Source of the DNA: Rhizobium sullae | GTDB taxonomy: Bacteria; Pseudomonadota; Alphaproteobacteria; Rhizobiales; Rhizobiaceae | DNA: 64,000 nucleotides | Reading direction: 5' to 3' | NCBI RefSeq assembly: GCF_025200715.1 | Contig: NZ_CP104143.1 | Location: 186,001-250,000, forward strand | Notes under the pieces: model-generated | Databases searched by the model: none | Seen by the model: only the letters and a program-made list of their open reading frames with translations | What the model was told of the DNA's origin: nothing | Made by a program: the position numbers and the translations under genes | Part shown: piece by piece, positions 42,735-52,171 of the stretch | Layout: each line of letters starts with the position of its first letter | Numbering within the stretch: the stretch's first letter is position 1

Positions 42735-43667
42735 TCAGCTGCGGATCGCTGATGTCGCGCGTTTCGCCTTGGCGCTCCGCCAATAGGCGAGCATGCCGGT
42801 GATGTTGTCGCGAAGCTGGCGGCGATAGGTGAGCCCCATCTCGTCGCTCATCCTGCGACCGCTGATTGCTTCCTTGATTGCCTGGCGGATATCCCAGCGC
42901 AGCATGCCGCGCATGTTGGAGCGCCGGTCGAACATGTATTTCGCATAGAGCGCGCCATTACCGAAGGCATAGCCCGCGTGCAGGCGGTGAATGTCCTCGA
43001 TCTTGCGGCGGCCATGGAAGTGCTTGACGACGACATCGGGGGAATATTCGACACGGATGCCGGCGTTGAAGGCGCGGTGAATGTAATCCGTATCCTCCCC
43101 CGAGCGGAAGGGCGATCCGGCGCCGAAGCGTGGATCGAAGAGGCCAATCGCTTCGCAAAGCGCCTTCGGGAAGGCCATGTTGCAGCCGTGGATGAAACCG
43201 CCGGCATGAAGCTCGCTGGTCAATGCGGCGGGCTCGCGTTCGGTCTTGATGGTGACCGGAAGATCGCGCGCATCACCGAGCTCGACCCGCCCTCCGCGCA
43301 TGACGATCTCGGTATCATCGGCGAAGGCGGCATCAATGGTCGTGAAGTACTCGGGGAACACTTCGCAATCATCATCTGTGAAGGCAAGGAGACGGCCGGC
43401 GGCGGCAGCAATCCCGCTATTGCGGGCATTGGCGAGGCCGGGCAGCGTTTCGTAGATGAGATTGGTATCGATCGGCGCCAAGGCCGCCCATTTGCGGAAG
43501 ACGTCCGAGGTGTCGTCGGTCGACCCATTGTCCACGAAGACGAGTTCAAGGTGCAAATGGCCTGCCTGCCGCGCGGCGGCGGCGATGGCATCCAGGCAGT
43601 TCAATAGGCCATAGGCCCGATTTCTCGAAGAGATGATCAGGCTGATGTCAACAGGCCGAGGAGGCAT
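42735..43667 (-). CDS. Glycosyltransferase family 2
   Basis: A 310-residue GT-A glycosyltransferase: ISLIISSRNRAYGLLNCLDAI, VFVDNGSTDDTS (nucleotide binding), the metal-binding FTDDDCEVFP near 96, and GSPFRSGEDTDYIHRAF near 185 with the catalytic ED. It is first in the operon, with GGGGAA before the ATG at 43667. It probably adds a sugar to the lipid-linked unit that the next gene's flippase exports. Donor and acceptor are unknown. Confidence 0.93.
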   Translation of the reverse strand: MPPRPVDISLIISSRNRAYGLLNCLDAIAAAARQAGHLHLELVFVDNGSTDDTSDVFRKWAALAPIDTNLIYETLPGLANARNSGIAAAAGRLLAFTDDDCEVFPEYFTTIDAAFADDTEIVMRGGRVELGDARDLPVTIKTEREPAALTSELHAGGFIHGCNMAFPKALCEAIGLFDPRFGAGSPFRSGEDTDYIHRAFNAGIRVEYSPDVVVKHFHGRRKIEDIHRLHAGYAFGNGALYAKYMFDRRSNMRGMLRWDIRQAIKEAISGRRMSDEMGLTYRRQLRDNITGMLAYWRSAKAKRATSAIRS

Positions 43668-44165
43668 TTATTTCCCCTTCTGCGATCGATGTCCGGGTGA
43701 AGATAGGCCGCACATCAAGGTTCGGCAAGGATTTTTTGCGCTGCAGCAAAATAGAACAGATACGGTAAAAATAGAAGAAATGAGGTAATTTGTTGACGAA
43801 GACGTGTCGTTTGACGAGAGTTAGAAACTCCAACGAAGAAACATGTAATAATATTTGATGGCTATTGTATTTAGTGACCGAGTGTATAGCCTTTAGGAAA
43901 TTTACCTGTGTCTTGTTATTTTTTATTTTATGGATGTATCGTATTTTTCTTTAAAATTATTCAGATAATATTTTATTACAGAGCGATGGAATGTTTCCGT
44001 TTTCATTGAGGTAAATGCAGAGATCATCGAATTGAGTGATGCCGACAAGAGTTGAGCAGAAAAGTCCTTCTGGCAAAGATAATGGTTGGAAATACATCTG
44101 CACTAAACTCGTTGGAGGAAGTCCATTCCAAGAAATCATCACGCTTCGGAAGGCTTTCCAGGGCG
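43668..44165. other. AT-rich intergenic region
   Basis: About 500 bases, with 43840-44060 markedly richer in A and T than anything nearby and containing long T and A runs. No convincing gene is seen on either strand. It holds the upstream region of the polysaccharide operon on one side and the 3' flank of the VOC-hydrolase gene on the other. It may be a silenced or acquired segment, or a regulatory region bound by nucleoid proteins. Confidence 0.5.
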
Positions 44166-45743
44166 TTATTGCGGGGCGCTGGCTTGGCGGGTTTTCTGCA
44201 AAAGCCACTTCTGGATGATCGGCACATCGGCATCGCCGAGGTCATGGCCGCCGGAGATGACGTCCGAATCGACGGTCGCGCCGGCGGTTTTCAGCCGTGT
44301 CTGAAGCTCGTTGGCATACCGGCCATAGGCGTCGGTCTTGCCGCTGATGACGAGCAGATCCGTGCCCGTAAGGTCGGCACGCGGATAGTCCGTCAGGACC
44401 GGCATGGAGCGGAGCAGCACGGCGCGGTGCACGAGGCTCGGATGCAGGTAGAGTAGCGAGTTCAGCAGATTGGCGCCGTTGGAATAGCCGACATAGACGA
44501 TCTTCCTCGGATCGAGGCCGTAGGATTTGACGGCGCTGTCGATAAAGGCGGCGAAGGCTTCCGCCTCGTTCTTGATGTCGTCCTGATCGAAGGCGAACGG
44601 CGTTATGCGCTTGTACCAGCGCGGGAAGCCTTCTTCCGTTGCGCGGCCGCGCACGCCGAGCAGTGTGGCGCGCGGCGACACCTTATGCAGCAGCGGCATC
44701 AGCGTCGTCTCGTTGCCCCCCGATCCGTGAAGCAGCACGAACACGCTGCCGTCCGGATCCGGTGGTGTGTAGAAGCGGTGGACGAAGGGCAGGTCGCGAT
44801 AGTTCACGCGGGGCTCGCCGGGCATGGAGAACTGCGGCAGGACCACCTTCAGGTCCTCGAGATTGGTGATTGGATCCTTCGGCGGCACGAAGAGCATGGA
44901 GCCGAGGGTTTCGGCCTGTTCATCGACGGTCATGCCGGGCTTGTCCGTTGCAAGTTCGGCCAGCGTGCCGCCAGGCTCGCGGGCATAGAGCGAGCGGAAA
45001 TATTTGCGGTCATGCATGCTGGTTGCCGAGAATTTCGTCTCCCGGAGCGCTTCGTGAACTGTCGACAACTGGGCATCGTCGGTGGCGCGGAAAGCCACGT
45101 GATCGACCGTGCCTGTTCCCGGCGCACCGGACCAGAAGCCGCGGGCATTGCGGACATCGATGACGTCGCCCGATTGCGAGACGAGACGATCGATCGCGCC
45201 CTTGCTCACCTGGAAGCGATAGCCGAAGTGTCTTTCGAGGAAGCTGCGGCTTTCCTCAGGCACTTCCGTCAGCATGGTCGCGCCGCGGATGCGCTGCACG
45301 GCGTGCTCGATCGGCACCGGACCGCCACGCCAGGGCGCGCCGCTCTTCAGTTCCTTGTTGCCGGTGAGCTTCAGGATGATGTTGTCGGGATCCTTGAGAC
45401 GCAGCACCGTCTCGCCGAACTCGTCTCCCGGCCCCTCCATGCGCAGGCCGAAACTCATGGCCCGCGTCAGCCAGTAGCCGATGCTCGTAGGGTCGATGGC
45501 AAGGGCGATCTCGCTGATCTGCCCGAAGCCCGCGCGTCCTGGTGAACCGTCTTCCCACGCGAGGAAAGTGAGAAGCGAACCGGGTGTGCCGGCAGCGTCG
45601 CCATAGAAGAGATGCAACTGCGTCGCGTCTTCGAATCCGGCCGTCCGTTTGACAAGCCGCAGGCCGAGGAAGCCTGCGTAGAAGTCGACGTTCGCCTGCA
45701 CTTTGCGGGTAATCGCCGTCACGTGATGTATGCCAGAAACCAT
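44166..45743 (-). CDS. Fusion: VOC ring-cleavage-dioxygenase-like domain + alpha/beta hydrolase
   Basis: A 525-residue two-part protein. Residues 1-about 310 hold paired VOC modules (GIHHVTAITRKVQANVDFY; later GTVDHVAFRATDDAQ), resembling MhqO/LinE-like hydroquinone dioxygenases, with metal-ligand His in IHHVT and VDHVA. Residues about 340-525 form a carboxylesterase-type hydrolase: oxyanion LLHGSGGNE, nucleophile VGYSNGAN, Asp in GKTDAYG and His in SGGHDLG. In Bacillus, MhqO and MhqD are separate proteins of one quinone-response system; here they are one chain. I chose ATG 45743; longer in-frame starts add a hydrophobic leader without a ribosome site. Confidence 0.88.
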   Translation of the reverse strand: MVSGIHHVTAITRKVQANVDFYAGFLGLRLVKRTAGFEDATQLHLFYGDAAGTPGSLLTFLAWEDGSPGRAGFGQISEIALAIDPTSIGYWLTRAMSFGLRMEGPGDEFGETVLRLKDPDNIILKLTGNKELKSGAPWRGGPVPIEHAVQRIRGATMLTEVPEESRSFLERHFGYRFQVSKGAIDRLVSQSGDVIDVRNARGFWSGAPGTGTVDHVAFRATDDAQLSTVHEALRETKFSATSMHDRKYFRSLYAREPGGTLAELATDKPGMTVDEQAETLGSMLFVPPKDPITNLEDLKVVLPQFSMPGEPRVNYRDLPFVHRFYTPPDPDGSVFVLLHGSGGNETTLMPLLHKVSPRATLLGVRGRATEEGFPRWYKRITPFAFDQDDIKNEAEAFAAFIDSAVKSYGLDPRKIVYVGYSNGANLLNSLLYLHPSLVHRAVLLRSMPVLTDYPRADLTGTDLLVISGKTDAYGRYANELQTRLKTAGATVDSDVISGGHDLGDADVPIIQKWLLQKTRQASAPQ

Positions 45744-45805
45744 TGAGAGCAGTCCGGATTGGATAGGAGTAGCGAGCAATGCCAGAACGAGAGCCGATAT
45801 GAAAG

Positions 45806-47425
45806 TCATGCCAGTGCCGTAGAAGATTGCCTTGATTGTTCTACACACAGAACGAGCGAATCGCCGAGCGGTTGCAGTTTCAACGTACCAACGTCCTCCA
45901 GCATCTGTTCCAGTTGCTGCAGGGTTGGCGGCTTCACCATATAAGCGAGCGCGCCGAGCTCCTTCGCTCTTTGAATATCGCCTTCGTCGCTTGATGTGCT
46001 GAGGATGCAGACCGGAATGCCGCGGAGCCGTCCGTCAGCTGCAAGCGCACTCAGGACCTCGAAGCCGTCCATGAGCGGCATGTTGATGTCGAGCAGCATC
46101 AGGTCCACCGGCGGCTGATCCGGTATTGCGGCACGCTGTTCGAGCAGCCTCATCGCCTCGCGGCCGTTCGCCGCGACGTGAAGATTGAAGCTGACCTTCT
46201 CGCGGCGCATGAGCTTCAGTTTCAGAAGCTGTATGTCGGCTGGGCTGTCTTCGACGAGCAATACTTCAGCAAGCCTGCGAGTCGCCTCCGTCGCATGTTC
46301 GTACGGCCGGACGCTTTGAGCGGCAGGCATTGCCATGGGTGCTGCGGCGGCTGCCAGGGCAAGGGGCACTTCGAGGATGAAGGTCGCGCCTTCGCCGCCA
46401 CACGCCTCGCACCAGATCGCGCCGCCGTGCAGCTGCGCTATGCGACGGCAGATGGCCAAGCCGAGGCCGGTTCCTTCGATGCCGCGGCCGACGAGTCGTT
46501 TGAACGGCTGGAAAATCAGCTCGCAATGCTGGGGATCGATGCCGGGACCGTTGTCGCTGACGGAAAGACGGCAAATGCCGCTGTTTGCCGTCGCGGCGAT
46601 CCTGATCTCCGGCGTGCGGTTCTCGCAATAACGGATGGAATTCGAGACGAGGTTCTGCAGAAGCTGGATCAGCAACGTCGCATCGCCCATTACTTCCGGC
46701 AGGTCCCCGCGAATGATCGCTGCCTGACCGCTTTCGATCTGCCGATGGAGATTATCCTCCACCTGATCGAGCACCGAAGCGAGCGCGACGGGCTTCAGCT
46801 CGAGGTCGGCGGCAACTTCGAGCTTGGTAAAACCCGAAACCTTGACGATCAGGTCCTCCATGTGGTCGGCGGCGCTCAGCACGTAGTCGAGAAGCTCGCG
46901 ATCCTCGGCTGGCAGTGAAGAGGAACCGTGCAGGATCTTGCTGAAGGACTTGATGGTTCTCAGCGGTTCTTTGAGATCGTGCGCCATCGCACGCGTGAAG
47001 ATTTCGAGAGATTGGCGCTTCTGCTCCAGCTTGGTTTCCAGCGCGCCATGCATGATGGCATTCTGGATGCAGCGGTGCAGCGCTTCCGGCGACAGCGCAT
47101 CCTTGGTCAGATAATCCCGCGCGCCGCTCTTCATCACTTCGACGGCAACCGTCTCGTTGCCCTGGCCCGTCAGCATGATGACATTGGCGGATGGATAGAG
47201 CTTGAGGATCTCCGCAAGAATGCCGAGGCCGTCGCGGCCGGGCAGAGAGTAATCGAGTAGGATGCAGTGCGGCCGTTTTCCCCTGATCAGCACGAGGCCC
47301 TCGTCTCCGGTTTCGGCCTCGGATACGGCGTAGGCGGTGCCCGGCACGCGGTCCAGCATGCGCCGGTAGACCTCGCGGTCGTCGATGTTGTCGTCGATGA
47401 TCAGTATCGAGCAGACTTCTGCCAA
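45806..47425 (-). CDS. Receiver-kinase-receiver hybrid histidine kinase (no membrane domain)
   Basis: 539 residues. An N-terminal receiver (IIDDN, acceptor Asp in LLDYSLPGRDG) is followed by HisKA (MAHDLKEPLRTIKSF), HATPase (SDNGPGIDPQ, GTGLGLAICRR) and a C-terminal receiver (VEDSPADI, LLDINMPLMDG, Lys in YMVKPP). It is soluble, so it must be driven by another protein, most likely the kinases encoded just upstream. The start is TTG at 47425 with GAGGAG six bases upstream; that site overlaps the stop of the preceding receiver gene. Confidence 0.92.
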   Translation of the reverse strand: MAEVCSILIIDDNIDDREVYRRMLDRVPGTAYAVSEAETGDEGLVLIRGKRPHCILLDYSLPGRDGLGILAEILKLYPSANVIMLTGQGNETVAVEVMKSGARDYLTKDALSPEALHRCIQNAIMHGALETKLEQKRQSLEIFTRAMAHDLKEPLRTIKSFSKILHGSSSLPAEDRELLDYVLSAADHMEDLIVKVSGFTKLEVAADLELKPVALASVLDQVEDNLHRQIESGQAAIIRGDLPEVMGDATLLIQLLQNLVSNSIRYCENRTPEIRIAATANSGICRLSVSDNGPGIDPQHCELIFQPFKRLVGRGIEGTGLGLAICRRIAQLHGGAIWCEACGGEGATFILEVPLALAAAAAPMAMPAAQSVRPYEHATEATRRLAEVLLVEDSPADIQLLKLKLMRREKVSFNLHVAANGREAMRLLEQRAAIPDQPPVDLMLLDINMPLMDGFEVLSALAADGRLRGIPVCILSTSSDEGDIQRAKELGALAYMVKPPTLQQLEQMLEDVGTLKLQPLGDSLVLCVEQSRQSSTALA

Positions 47426-47428
47426 TCG

Positions 47429-47854
47429 TCACTCCTCTAAGGGCAGTATGGCAATCTCGAACCAGTATTCCTTCAGCCTTTGTATGGCTGCAAAAAGGCC
47501 GTCCAGATCGACGGGCTTCTGCACATAGGTATTGGCGCCGAGGGCATAGCAGCCTTCGATGTCACGCTCATCGTCGGAGGTCGTCAGGATGACGACCGGT
47601 ATCTTGTGCCAGTGCGCATTGGATTTGATCGCCTCCAGCGTCTTGCGGCCGTCGAGCCCCGGCATGTTGAGATCGAGCAGGATCAGGCCCGGCCGCGGGC
47701 TCATGGCCGTCAGCATATCGAGAGCTTCTTGTCCCGAAGGCGCCCAGTGGATCGGGTTGCGCAAGTTCGTGCGCTTGAAAGCGCGGATCGTCGCCTCGAA
47801 GTCGTCCTCGCTATCCTCGACGATGAGGATTGGTTGCGTGTCACGCTGCTGCAT
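47429..47854 (-). CDS. Single-domain response regulator (Rcp1-like)
   Basis: 141 residues, a receiver only: VEDSEDDFEAT, acceptor Asp in LLDLNMPGLDG, Thr/Ser in VILTTSDDERD and Lys in YVQKPVDLDG. This resembles Rcp1, the partner of phytochrome-like kinases. GAGGG precedes the ATG at 47854. It overlaps the end of the upstream PAS kinase by 14 bases and is followed after three bases by the hybrid kinase. The three form one operon and probably a phosphorelay. Confidence 0.93.
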   Translation of the reverse strand: MQQRDTQPILIVEDSEDDFEATIRAFKRTNLRNPIHWAPSGQEALDMLTAMSPRPGLILLDLNMPGLDGRKTLEAIKSNAHWHKIPVVILTTSDDERDIEGCYALGANTYVQKPVDLDGLFAAIQRLKEYWFEIAILPLEE

Positions 47855-50039
47855 TCTGGCCCTCGCGCTTCCTGCCCAAAGTGAAATAGAACGTCGTACC
47901 GATGCCGATTTCCGATTCCAGCCATATCTCGCCATTGTGACGGGCGATAATCTTGCGGACGAAGGTCAAACCGGCCCCCGTTCCGTCATCCGAATCCTGC
48001 GATTTTTCCAGGCGTTTGAAAATGCGGAAAATATCCTCATGGAATTCCTTGGCTATGCCTTTGCCGTTGTCTTTGACGAAAAAGACGTTACGCGCCGTCG
48101 TGCCGTCCCTGGCGACGAAGCGCTCGAGATAGCCGATGCTGACGAGCGGTCGGGGTTTGTCGTTGTATTTGATCGCATTGGTAATGAGGTTCCGGAAGAC
48201 TTCCGTGAGTCGCGGCGCATCGCAGACCACCTCAGGCAATTGACCGTCGATGACGACCTTGGCATGCCGCTCTTCCAGAAGCAATTCCATGGTGGCGACC
48301 ACATCCTTAACGACGAGGTTGATATCAGTGCGCTTCACCGCGAGCTGCTGGCGGCCGATCCGCGAGAAATAGAGGAGGTCGTTGACCAGCTTCTCCATGC
48401 GCTGGCTGAGCCGCACCAGGCGGTTGAGGCGCCGCACGCCATCGTCATCGAGCTGGCCCCCGTAGTCCTCCAACAGGAAGCGCGAGTGGTTATGTAGCCC
48501 GCGCAGCGGCTCCTTCAAATCATGCGAAGCGATATAGGCGAACTCGTCGAGGTCGTGATTGCTGCGCTCCAGATCGGCGGTATAGTCTTCAAGCTGCGCC
48601 AGCGTCGTCCTCAGCCGCTCCTCCTGGTTCACGCGCTCGCTGATATCGCGAAGGATCCCGACAAAGGTCTTTATTCCGCCGCTCTTCACCTCGCTGATGG
48701 AAACGTCGAGTGGAAAGACGGCATTGTCCTTGCGCCGCCCGGAAACCTCGCGTGTCGTGCCGATGATCCGCTGCTCGCCGGTTTCGGCATAGTGGCTGAG
48801 ATAGCCGTCGTGCTCCGAATGATAGGGCTCCGGCATCAGCATCTTGACGTTCCTGCCGATCACCTCTTGCGGCACGTAGCCGAACATCTGTTCGGCGGCC
48901 GGATTGAAGCTCGAGATCGTTCCCTTTTCATCGATCGTGAGTACCGCGTCCGGCGTATTGCGCACCAACGCACTGAAGCGGATGCGCTCGGTCTCCAGGC
49001 TCATCCTGTTCCGAACGTAGTAGAACACAAGCAAGGCAATCAGCCACAGCATGACGACGGTGATCGACCGGTTCGTGATCTCGTGCCAGAGACTCGCACT
49101 ATCGTGGCGGACGGCAAAGAAGCCGAGCAGGACGAGGATCGTGCACACGAGGGCGAAGAGAAGCGACGCCTTCCGGTTCCTGAACCAGAGGGCGGTCAAC
49201 ACCAGCGGCACGTAGAGAATGCCGTTCGCCACTCCAAGGGGCGTGTAGAGATCTGCGAGAAGTCCGGTGAAGCACACGAGCGCCGGAACCCAGAGCGGTA
49301 TCCGACCGCGGCTTTCGGGCTGCCGCCACCAGGCGCTTGCGAGCAATCCCCCACCGAAGGTCACCACGCCAATTGCCGTCGGCAGCGCCATCGCTGCATA
49401 AGGCCCCCAGCGGTAGCCTTGTTCGGCATTCGTGACATAGCTGGCAAGCGCGATCATGCCGAGCGTGACGACGACATAGCTTATCAGTTCCTGGATAAGC
49501 GTTGCCCGGGCTTCCCGCCAGTTCTGGGCTGCGATCAGCGACAGATTTCCGAGCAGGAAGATCAGCGAAGCATTCGGCCCCATGCCGCCGCCGATTTGCG
49601 CGGCAAAATCCGGAGGAATAAGAATGTTGGTCAACAGCCGGTCGACGTTATGAACGGTGCGACCGAGGGTGGCGATCTCGATCAACCGGGCGAGCACAAT
49701 CAGGACGACGGACGCGGAGGCGATCGTTGAGAGAAGGGATGCCAGCGGCCGGCGCCTGGCGGACGTGGAAAGCGCGATGCCTGACAGAACAAAACAGAGC
49801 GCCGTGTTGAACGCCATCGAGGGGAAATCAGGAACGAACGACGTGATGACCTCGACCTGCAACAACCAGCCCGCAAGTACAGTCAGGCCGAGAAGGACGA
49901 GCAGAAGGCCGATGACGATGACGGCGGAGCGATAGCGCTTCCCCGTCCTTTGCGGGTCGTCCTGTAGCCCTGCCGCATTCCACACGTCGTCAAGCCTCCC
50001 CGGTCGGGTGCCAATTCTTGCTGAAATCCCGAAAGACAC
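47841..50039 (-). CDS. Membrane-bound PAS histidine kinase
   Basis: 732 residues. About eight or nine membrane helices (residues 40-355) are followed by a PAS domain (IRFSALVRNTPDAVLTIDEK, then FNPAAEQMFGY) with its C-terminal cap and HisKA (FAYIASHDLKEPLRGLHNHS). The HATPase (FFVKDNGKGI, GAGLTFVRKI) ends the chain. The kinase core resembles phytochrome-type kinases whose partner is an Rcp1-like receiver, encoded next. The start is GTG at 50039 without a good ribosome site, so the N-terminus is uncertain. The signal is unknown; the membrane part is of the MASE-like kind. Confidence 0.9.
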   Translation of the reverse strand: MSFGISARIGTRPGRLDDVWNAAGLQDDPQRTGKRYRSAVIVIGLLLVLLGLTVLAGWLLQVEVITSFVPDFPSMAFNTALCFVLSGIALSTSARRRPLASLLSTIASASVVLIVLARLIEIATLGRTVHNVDRLLTNILIPPDFAAQIGGGMGPNASLIFLLGNLSLIAAQNWREARATLIQELISYVVVTLGMIALASYVTNAEQGYRWGPYAAMALPTAIGVVTFGGGLLASAWWRQPESRGRIPLWVPALVCFTGLLADLYTPLGVANGILYVPLVLTALWFRNRKASLLFALVCTILVLLGFFAVRHDSASLWHEITNRSITVVMLWLIALLVFYYVRNRMSLETERIRFSALVRNTPDAVLTIDEKGTISSFNPAAEQMFGYVPQEVIGRNVKMLMPEPYHSEHDGYLSHYAETGEQRIIGTTREVSGRRKDNAVFPLDVSISEVKSGGIKTFVGILRDISERVNQEERLRTTLAQLEDYTADLERSNHDLDEFAYIASHDLKEPLRGLHNHSRFLLEDYGGQLDDDGVRRLNRLVRLSQRMEKLVNDLLYFSRIGRQQLAVKRTDINLVVKDVVATMELLLEERHAKVVIDGQLPEVVCDAPRLTEVFRNLITNAIKYNDKPRPLVSIGYLERFVARDGTTARNVFFVKDNGKGIAKEFHEDIFRIFKRLEKSQDSDDGTGAGLTFVRKIIARHNGEIWLESEIGIGTTFYFTLGRKREGQNAAA

Positions 50040-50162
50040 AATAGGAAAACGTATGGTTGCGCGGCTGATTCAGCGGTTGAGGCCTGCCGCCGCTATCGAT
50101 TGCCGCAAAATACGGCTAGTCTGGCAAAAACGCACAATCGAGGAGCATTCCGGGGTCGCCGG

Positions 50163-50555
50163 ATGCAAGCACCGATGCCGGTCATATTTTATATCGATGA
50201 CAGCAGGGATGATCTTTTCTACCTCGACTACATCCGCAAGAAGGAGCGGATCGCTGTTGATCTTTTCTGTTTTACAACAGCAGAGGCGGCTTTGACCGCC
50301 CTGGAGCAGCGATTTGCCAAAAGCGCAGCACTTCCGGACATGCTGATCGCCGATCTTTATATGCCCCTCGACAGTGGTCTCGCACTCGTCGCGCGGCTTC
50401 GCATGGAGGCTCGGTTCATCCCGATACGGCTTTGTGTCTGCAGCGGCTCGGATGCGGAGGAAGATCGCGAGCGCGCCCTGGCTGCAGGCGCTGATTCCTT
50501 TCTGCAAAAACCTCTCGACTTTGCGGCAATTCTGCGTCCTCGAACGTTGCGCTGA
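50163..50555 (+). CDS. Single-domain response regulator, divergent from the PAS kinase
   Basis: 130 residues: FYIDDSRDDLFY, acceptor Asp in LIADLYMPLDSG, Ser in CVCSGSDAEED and Lys in FLQKPLDF. It ends abruptly after the last helix. The ATG at 50163 has only a distant GAGGAG; the ATG 12 bases on is an alternative. It is divergent from the kinase at 50039, so the two probably belong to one signalling circuit. Confidence 0.85.
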   Translation: MQAPMPVIFYIDDSRDDLFYLDYIRKKERIAVDLFCFTTAEAALTALEQRFAKSAALPDMLIADLYMPLDSGLALVARLRMEARFIPIRLCVCSGSDAEEDRERALAAGADSFLQKPLDFAAILRPRTLR

Positions 50556-51017
50556 ATGCAAAATAGCACGCAAACAGCTGTGAAACCGGCGCCAAGCGCG
50601 GCTGGAAACGGCGATTGACAAGGCTGTTTCAGGATTTCAAGATACAACCACTGGGGAAGAGGAGTGATTTGAGCACTGAGAGAGCCGACCTGTCCAGATT
50701 CGCCGCCACGAATTCCAGCCAACCCCTAGCTGAGTGGACCTATCAGCTCTCTCGTGCTTACTTCCGGCACTTCTTCCGCTCTTCATGGATGGTGAACAAC
50801 GGAATTGTGATACCTAGGTAAGAATTACGACTGTCCTGTGTATCACTTGCGGTTGAGAGAATTGATGCCGTTCCGCCTTCAGGATACTGGAAGTCCCCAC
50901 TCCGTTATCCTTATCAATTGTCTCGCAATTTTTGTAACTTCTTGCATGCGCGACGTATATCCCAAGATTTCGGGATGACGGTGATTTCCGGAGATTCGAC
51001 ATAGGGATTTTGCTGTA
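50556..51017. other. Intergenic region before the LuxR-type gene
   Basis: About 460 bases. A TTG-initiated frame at 50615-50821 is open but has unconvincing composition and no ribosome site, so I do not call it. The region probably contains the promoter of the LuxR-type gene, but I cannot place it. Confidence 0.4.
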
Positions 51018-51713
51018 ATGACCAATGCTGCGGCGGTTCCATTCCATACCGGGCCCGAGCTTAGCCGGGCGATCAATCGCACCGACTTTTTCCGCCTCTT
51101 CAAGGCGGCGGCGCAGCACTATCGCTTTGACAATTTCGCGCTTGCGCGCATTTCCGAGGCGAATGCACCTTTCGGCGAGCGTGAAATCGTCATCACCAAT
51201 ATTGCTGAACGCCGGGCTCCGCTTTTCATCCAGATGCTCAAGGAAGCGCTGGGTCCCGTCAAGGCAAAAACCGCGCAGTTTCTGACGACGCCTGTCTACG
51301 GCAAGAGCGGGTCGATCGAGGCTGACCTCGTATTCAATGAATTCAACCGCAATACGTTTCTGCTCATTCCTCTCTTCACGCCGGAGGGGCGGCGCTACTG
51401 CCTCGTCCTCAGCGGCACGCGGCCGGAGCCCGATCAGGGAGAAGTTGCCGACGTTCTGCTCGATGCCATGCGCATTTTCGACAAGCTTTACGAGGAAATC
51501 TTGACGCAAGAGATGTCAGGGCGCCTGACGCAGCGGGAGGCGGAAATCGTCAAATGGACCAGCGAAGGCAAGACTTCAGCGGAGATCGCGATCATTCTCG
51601 GATTGTCGGAACATACCGTAAATTCCCATATCACGGCGGCGGTCAGGAAGCTTAATGCCGTGAACCGCGTTCATATGGTGGCGATCGCCCTCAGGAATGG
51701 CTTGGTTTCGTGA
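51018..51713 (+). CDS. LuxR-family transcriptional regulator
   Basis: A 231-residue regulator. The C-terminal HTH (about 165-225) is clear: GRLTQREAEIVKWTSEGKTS, then SEHTVNSHITAAVRKLNAVNRV. The N-terminal 155 residues look like an autoinducer-binding-type fold (FDNFALARI) but lack the clear W-x-x-Y-W pattern of acyl-homoserine-lactone receptors, so the ligand is doubtful. The stop overlaps an in-frame GTG of the next receiver gene, indicating co-transcription. VisN/VisR or RaiR-like roles are possible but not shown. Confidence 0.88.
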   Translation: MTNAAAVPFHTGPELSRAINRTDFFRLFKAAAQHYRFDNFALARISEANAPFGEREIVITNIAERRAPLFIQMLKEALGPVKAKTAQFLTTPVYGKSGSIEADLVFNEFNRNTFLLIPLFTPEGRRYCLVLSGTRPEPDQGEVADVLLDAMRIFDKLYEEILTQEMSGRLTQREAEIVKWTSEGKTSAEIAIILGLSEHTVNSHITAAVRKLNAVNRVHMVAIALRNGLVS

Positions 51714-51727
51714 CCGGAGATAACAGC

Positions 51728-52165
51728 ATGAGCACCGCAGCGGGTCCGGAAGACGCCGTCAAAGTCCTGTTCGTGGATGACGAATTCGTCGAATTCAGGT
51801 CGCTGAAGAAGAAGATCGGCAGCCTTTCCGAGCCTGCCGTCGATATCGAATATTCGCAGTCGATCGGCGACGCGTTGGAGAAGGTCAAGGGCGAGCGGTT
51901 CGACCTCATTCTGCTCGACAACCGGCTGCTGCCGAATGCCGATTTCCGCGAGACGGTGCCGGAGCTTCGCGCCATCGGCTACACGGGGCCGATCGGCGTC
52001 GTTTCTACGGATATTTCAGGCGGCTATTTTCAGCAGTTTCCGGATTATGGCGTCGATTTCCGCATCGGCAAGGATGAAATCGACGCGCGGACGCTGCAAT
52101 ACATTATCCGCGAGTACGTAAAGTACAACCTGCCCGACTACTGGAAAGATGACTATACGATCTGA
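51728..52165 (+). CDS. Divergent single-domain response regulator
   Basis: 145 residues: VLFVDDEFVEFRS, acceptor Asp in LILLDNRLLPN, Ser/Thr in VVSTDISGG and a Lys in RIGKDEI. Instead of the usual M-P after the Asp it has N-R-L-L-P, and the last helix is unusual (REYVKYNLPDYWKDDYTI). CGGAGA precedes the ATG at 51728. It is 14 bases after the LuxR gene in an operon and convergent with a kinase gene six bases away. It may be a phosphate sink or an adaptor. Confidence 0.85.
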   Translation: MSTAAGPEDAVKVLFVDDEFVEFRSLKKKIGSLSEPAVDIEYSQSIGDALEKVKGERFDLILLDNRLLPNADFRETVPELRAIGYTGPIGVVSTDISGGYFQQFPDYGVDFRIGKDEIDARTLQYIIREYVKYNLPDYWKDDYTI

Positions 52166-52171
52166 TCGCGA

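Noticed and set aside
50615-50821. TTG-initiated 68-codon frame upstream of the LuxR gene
   Set aside because: No ribosome site, no domain, and composition unlike neighbouring genes.
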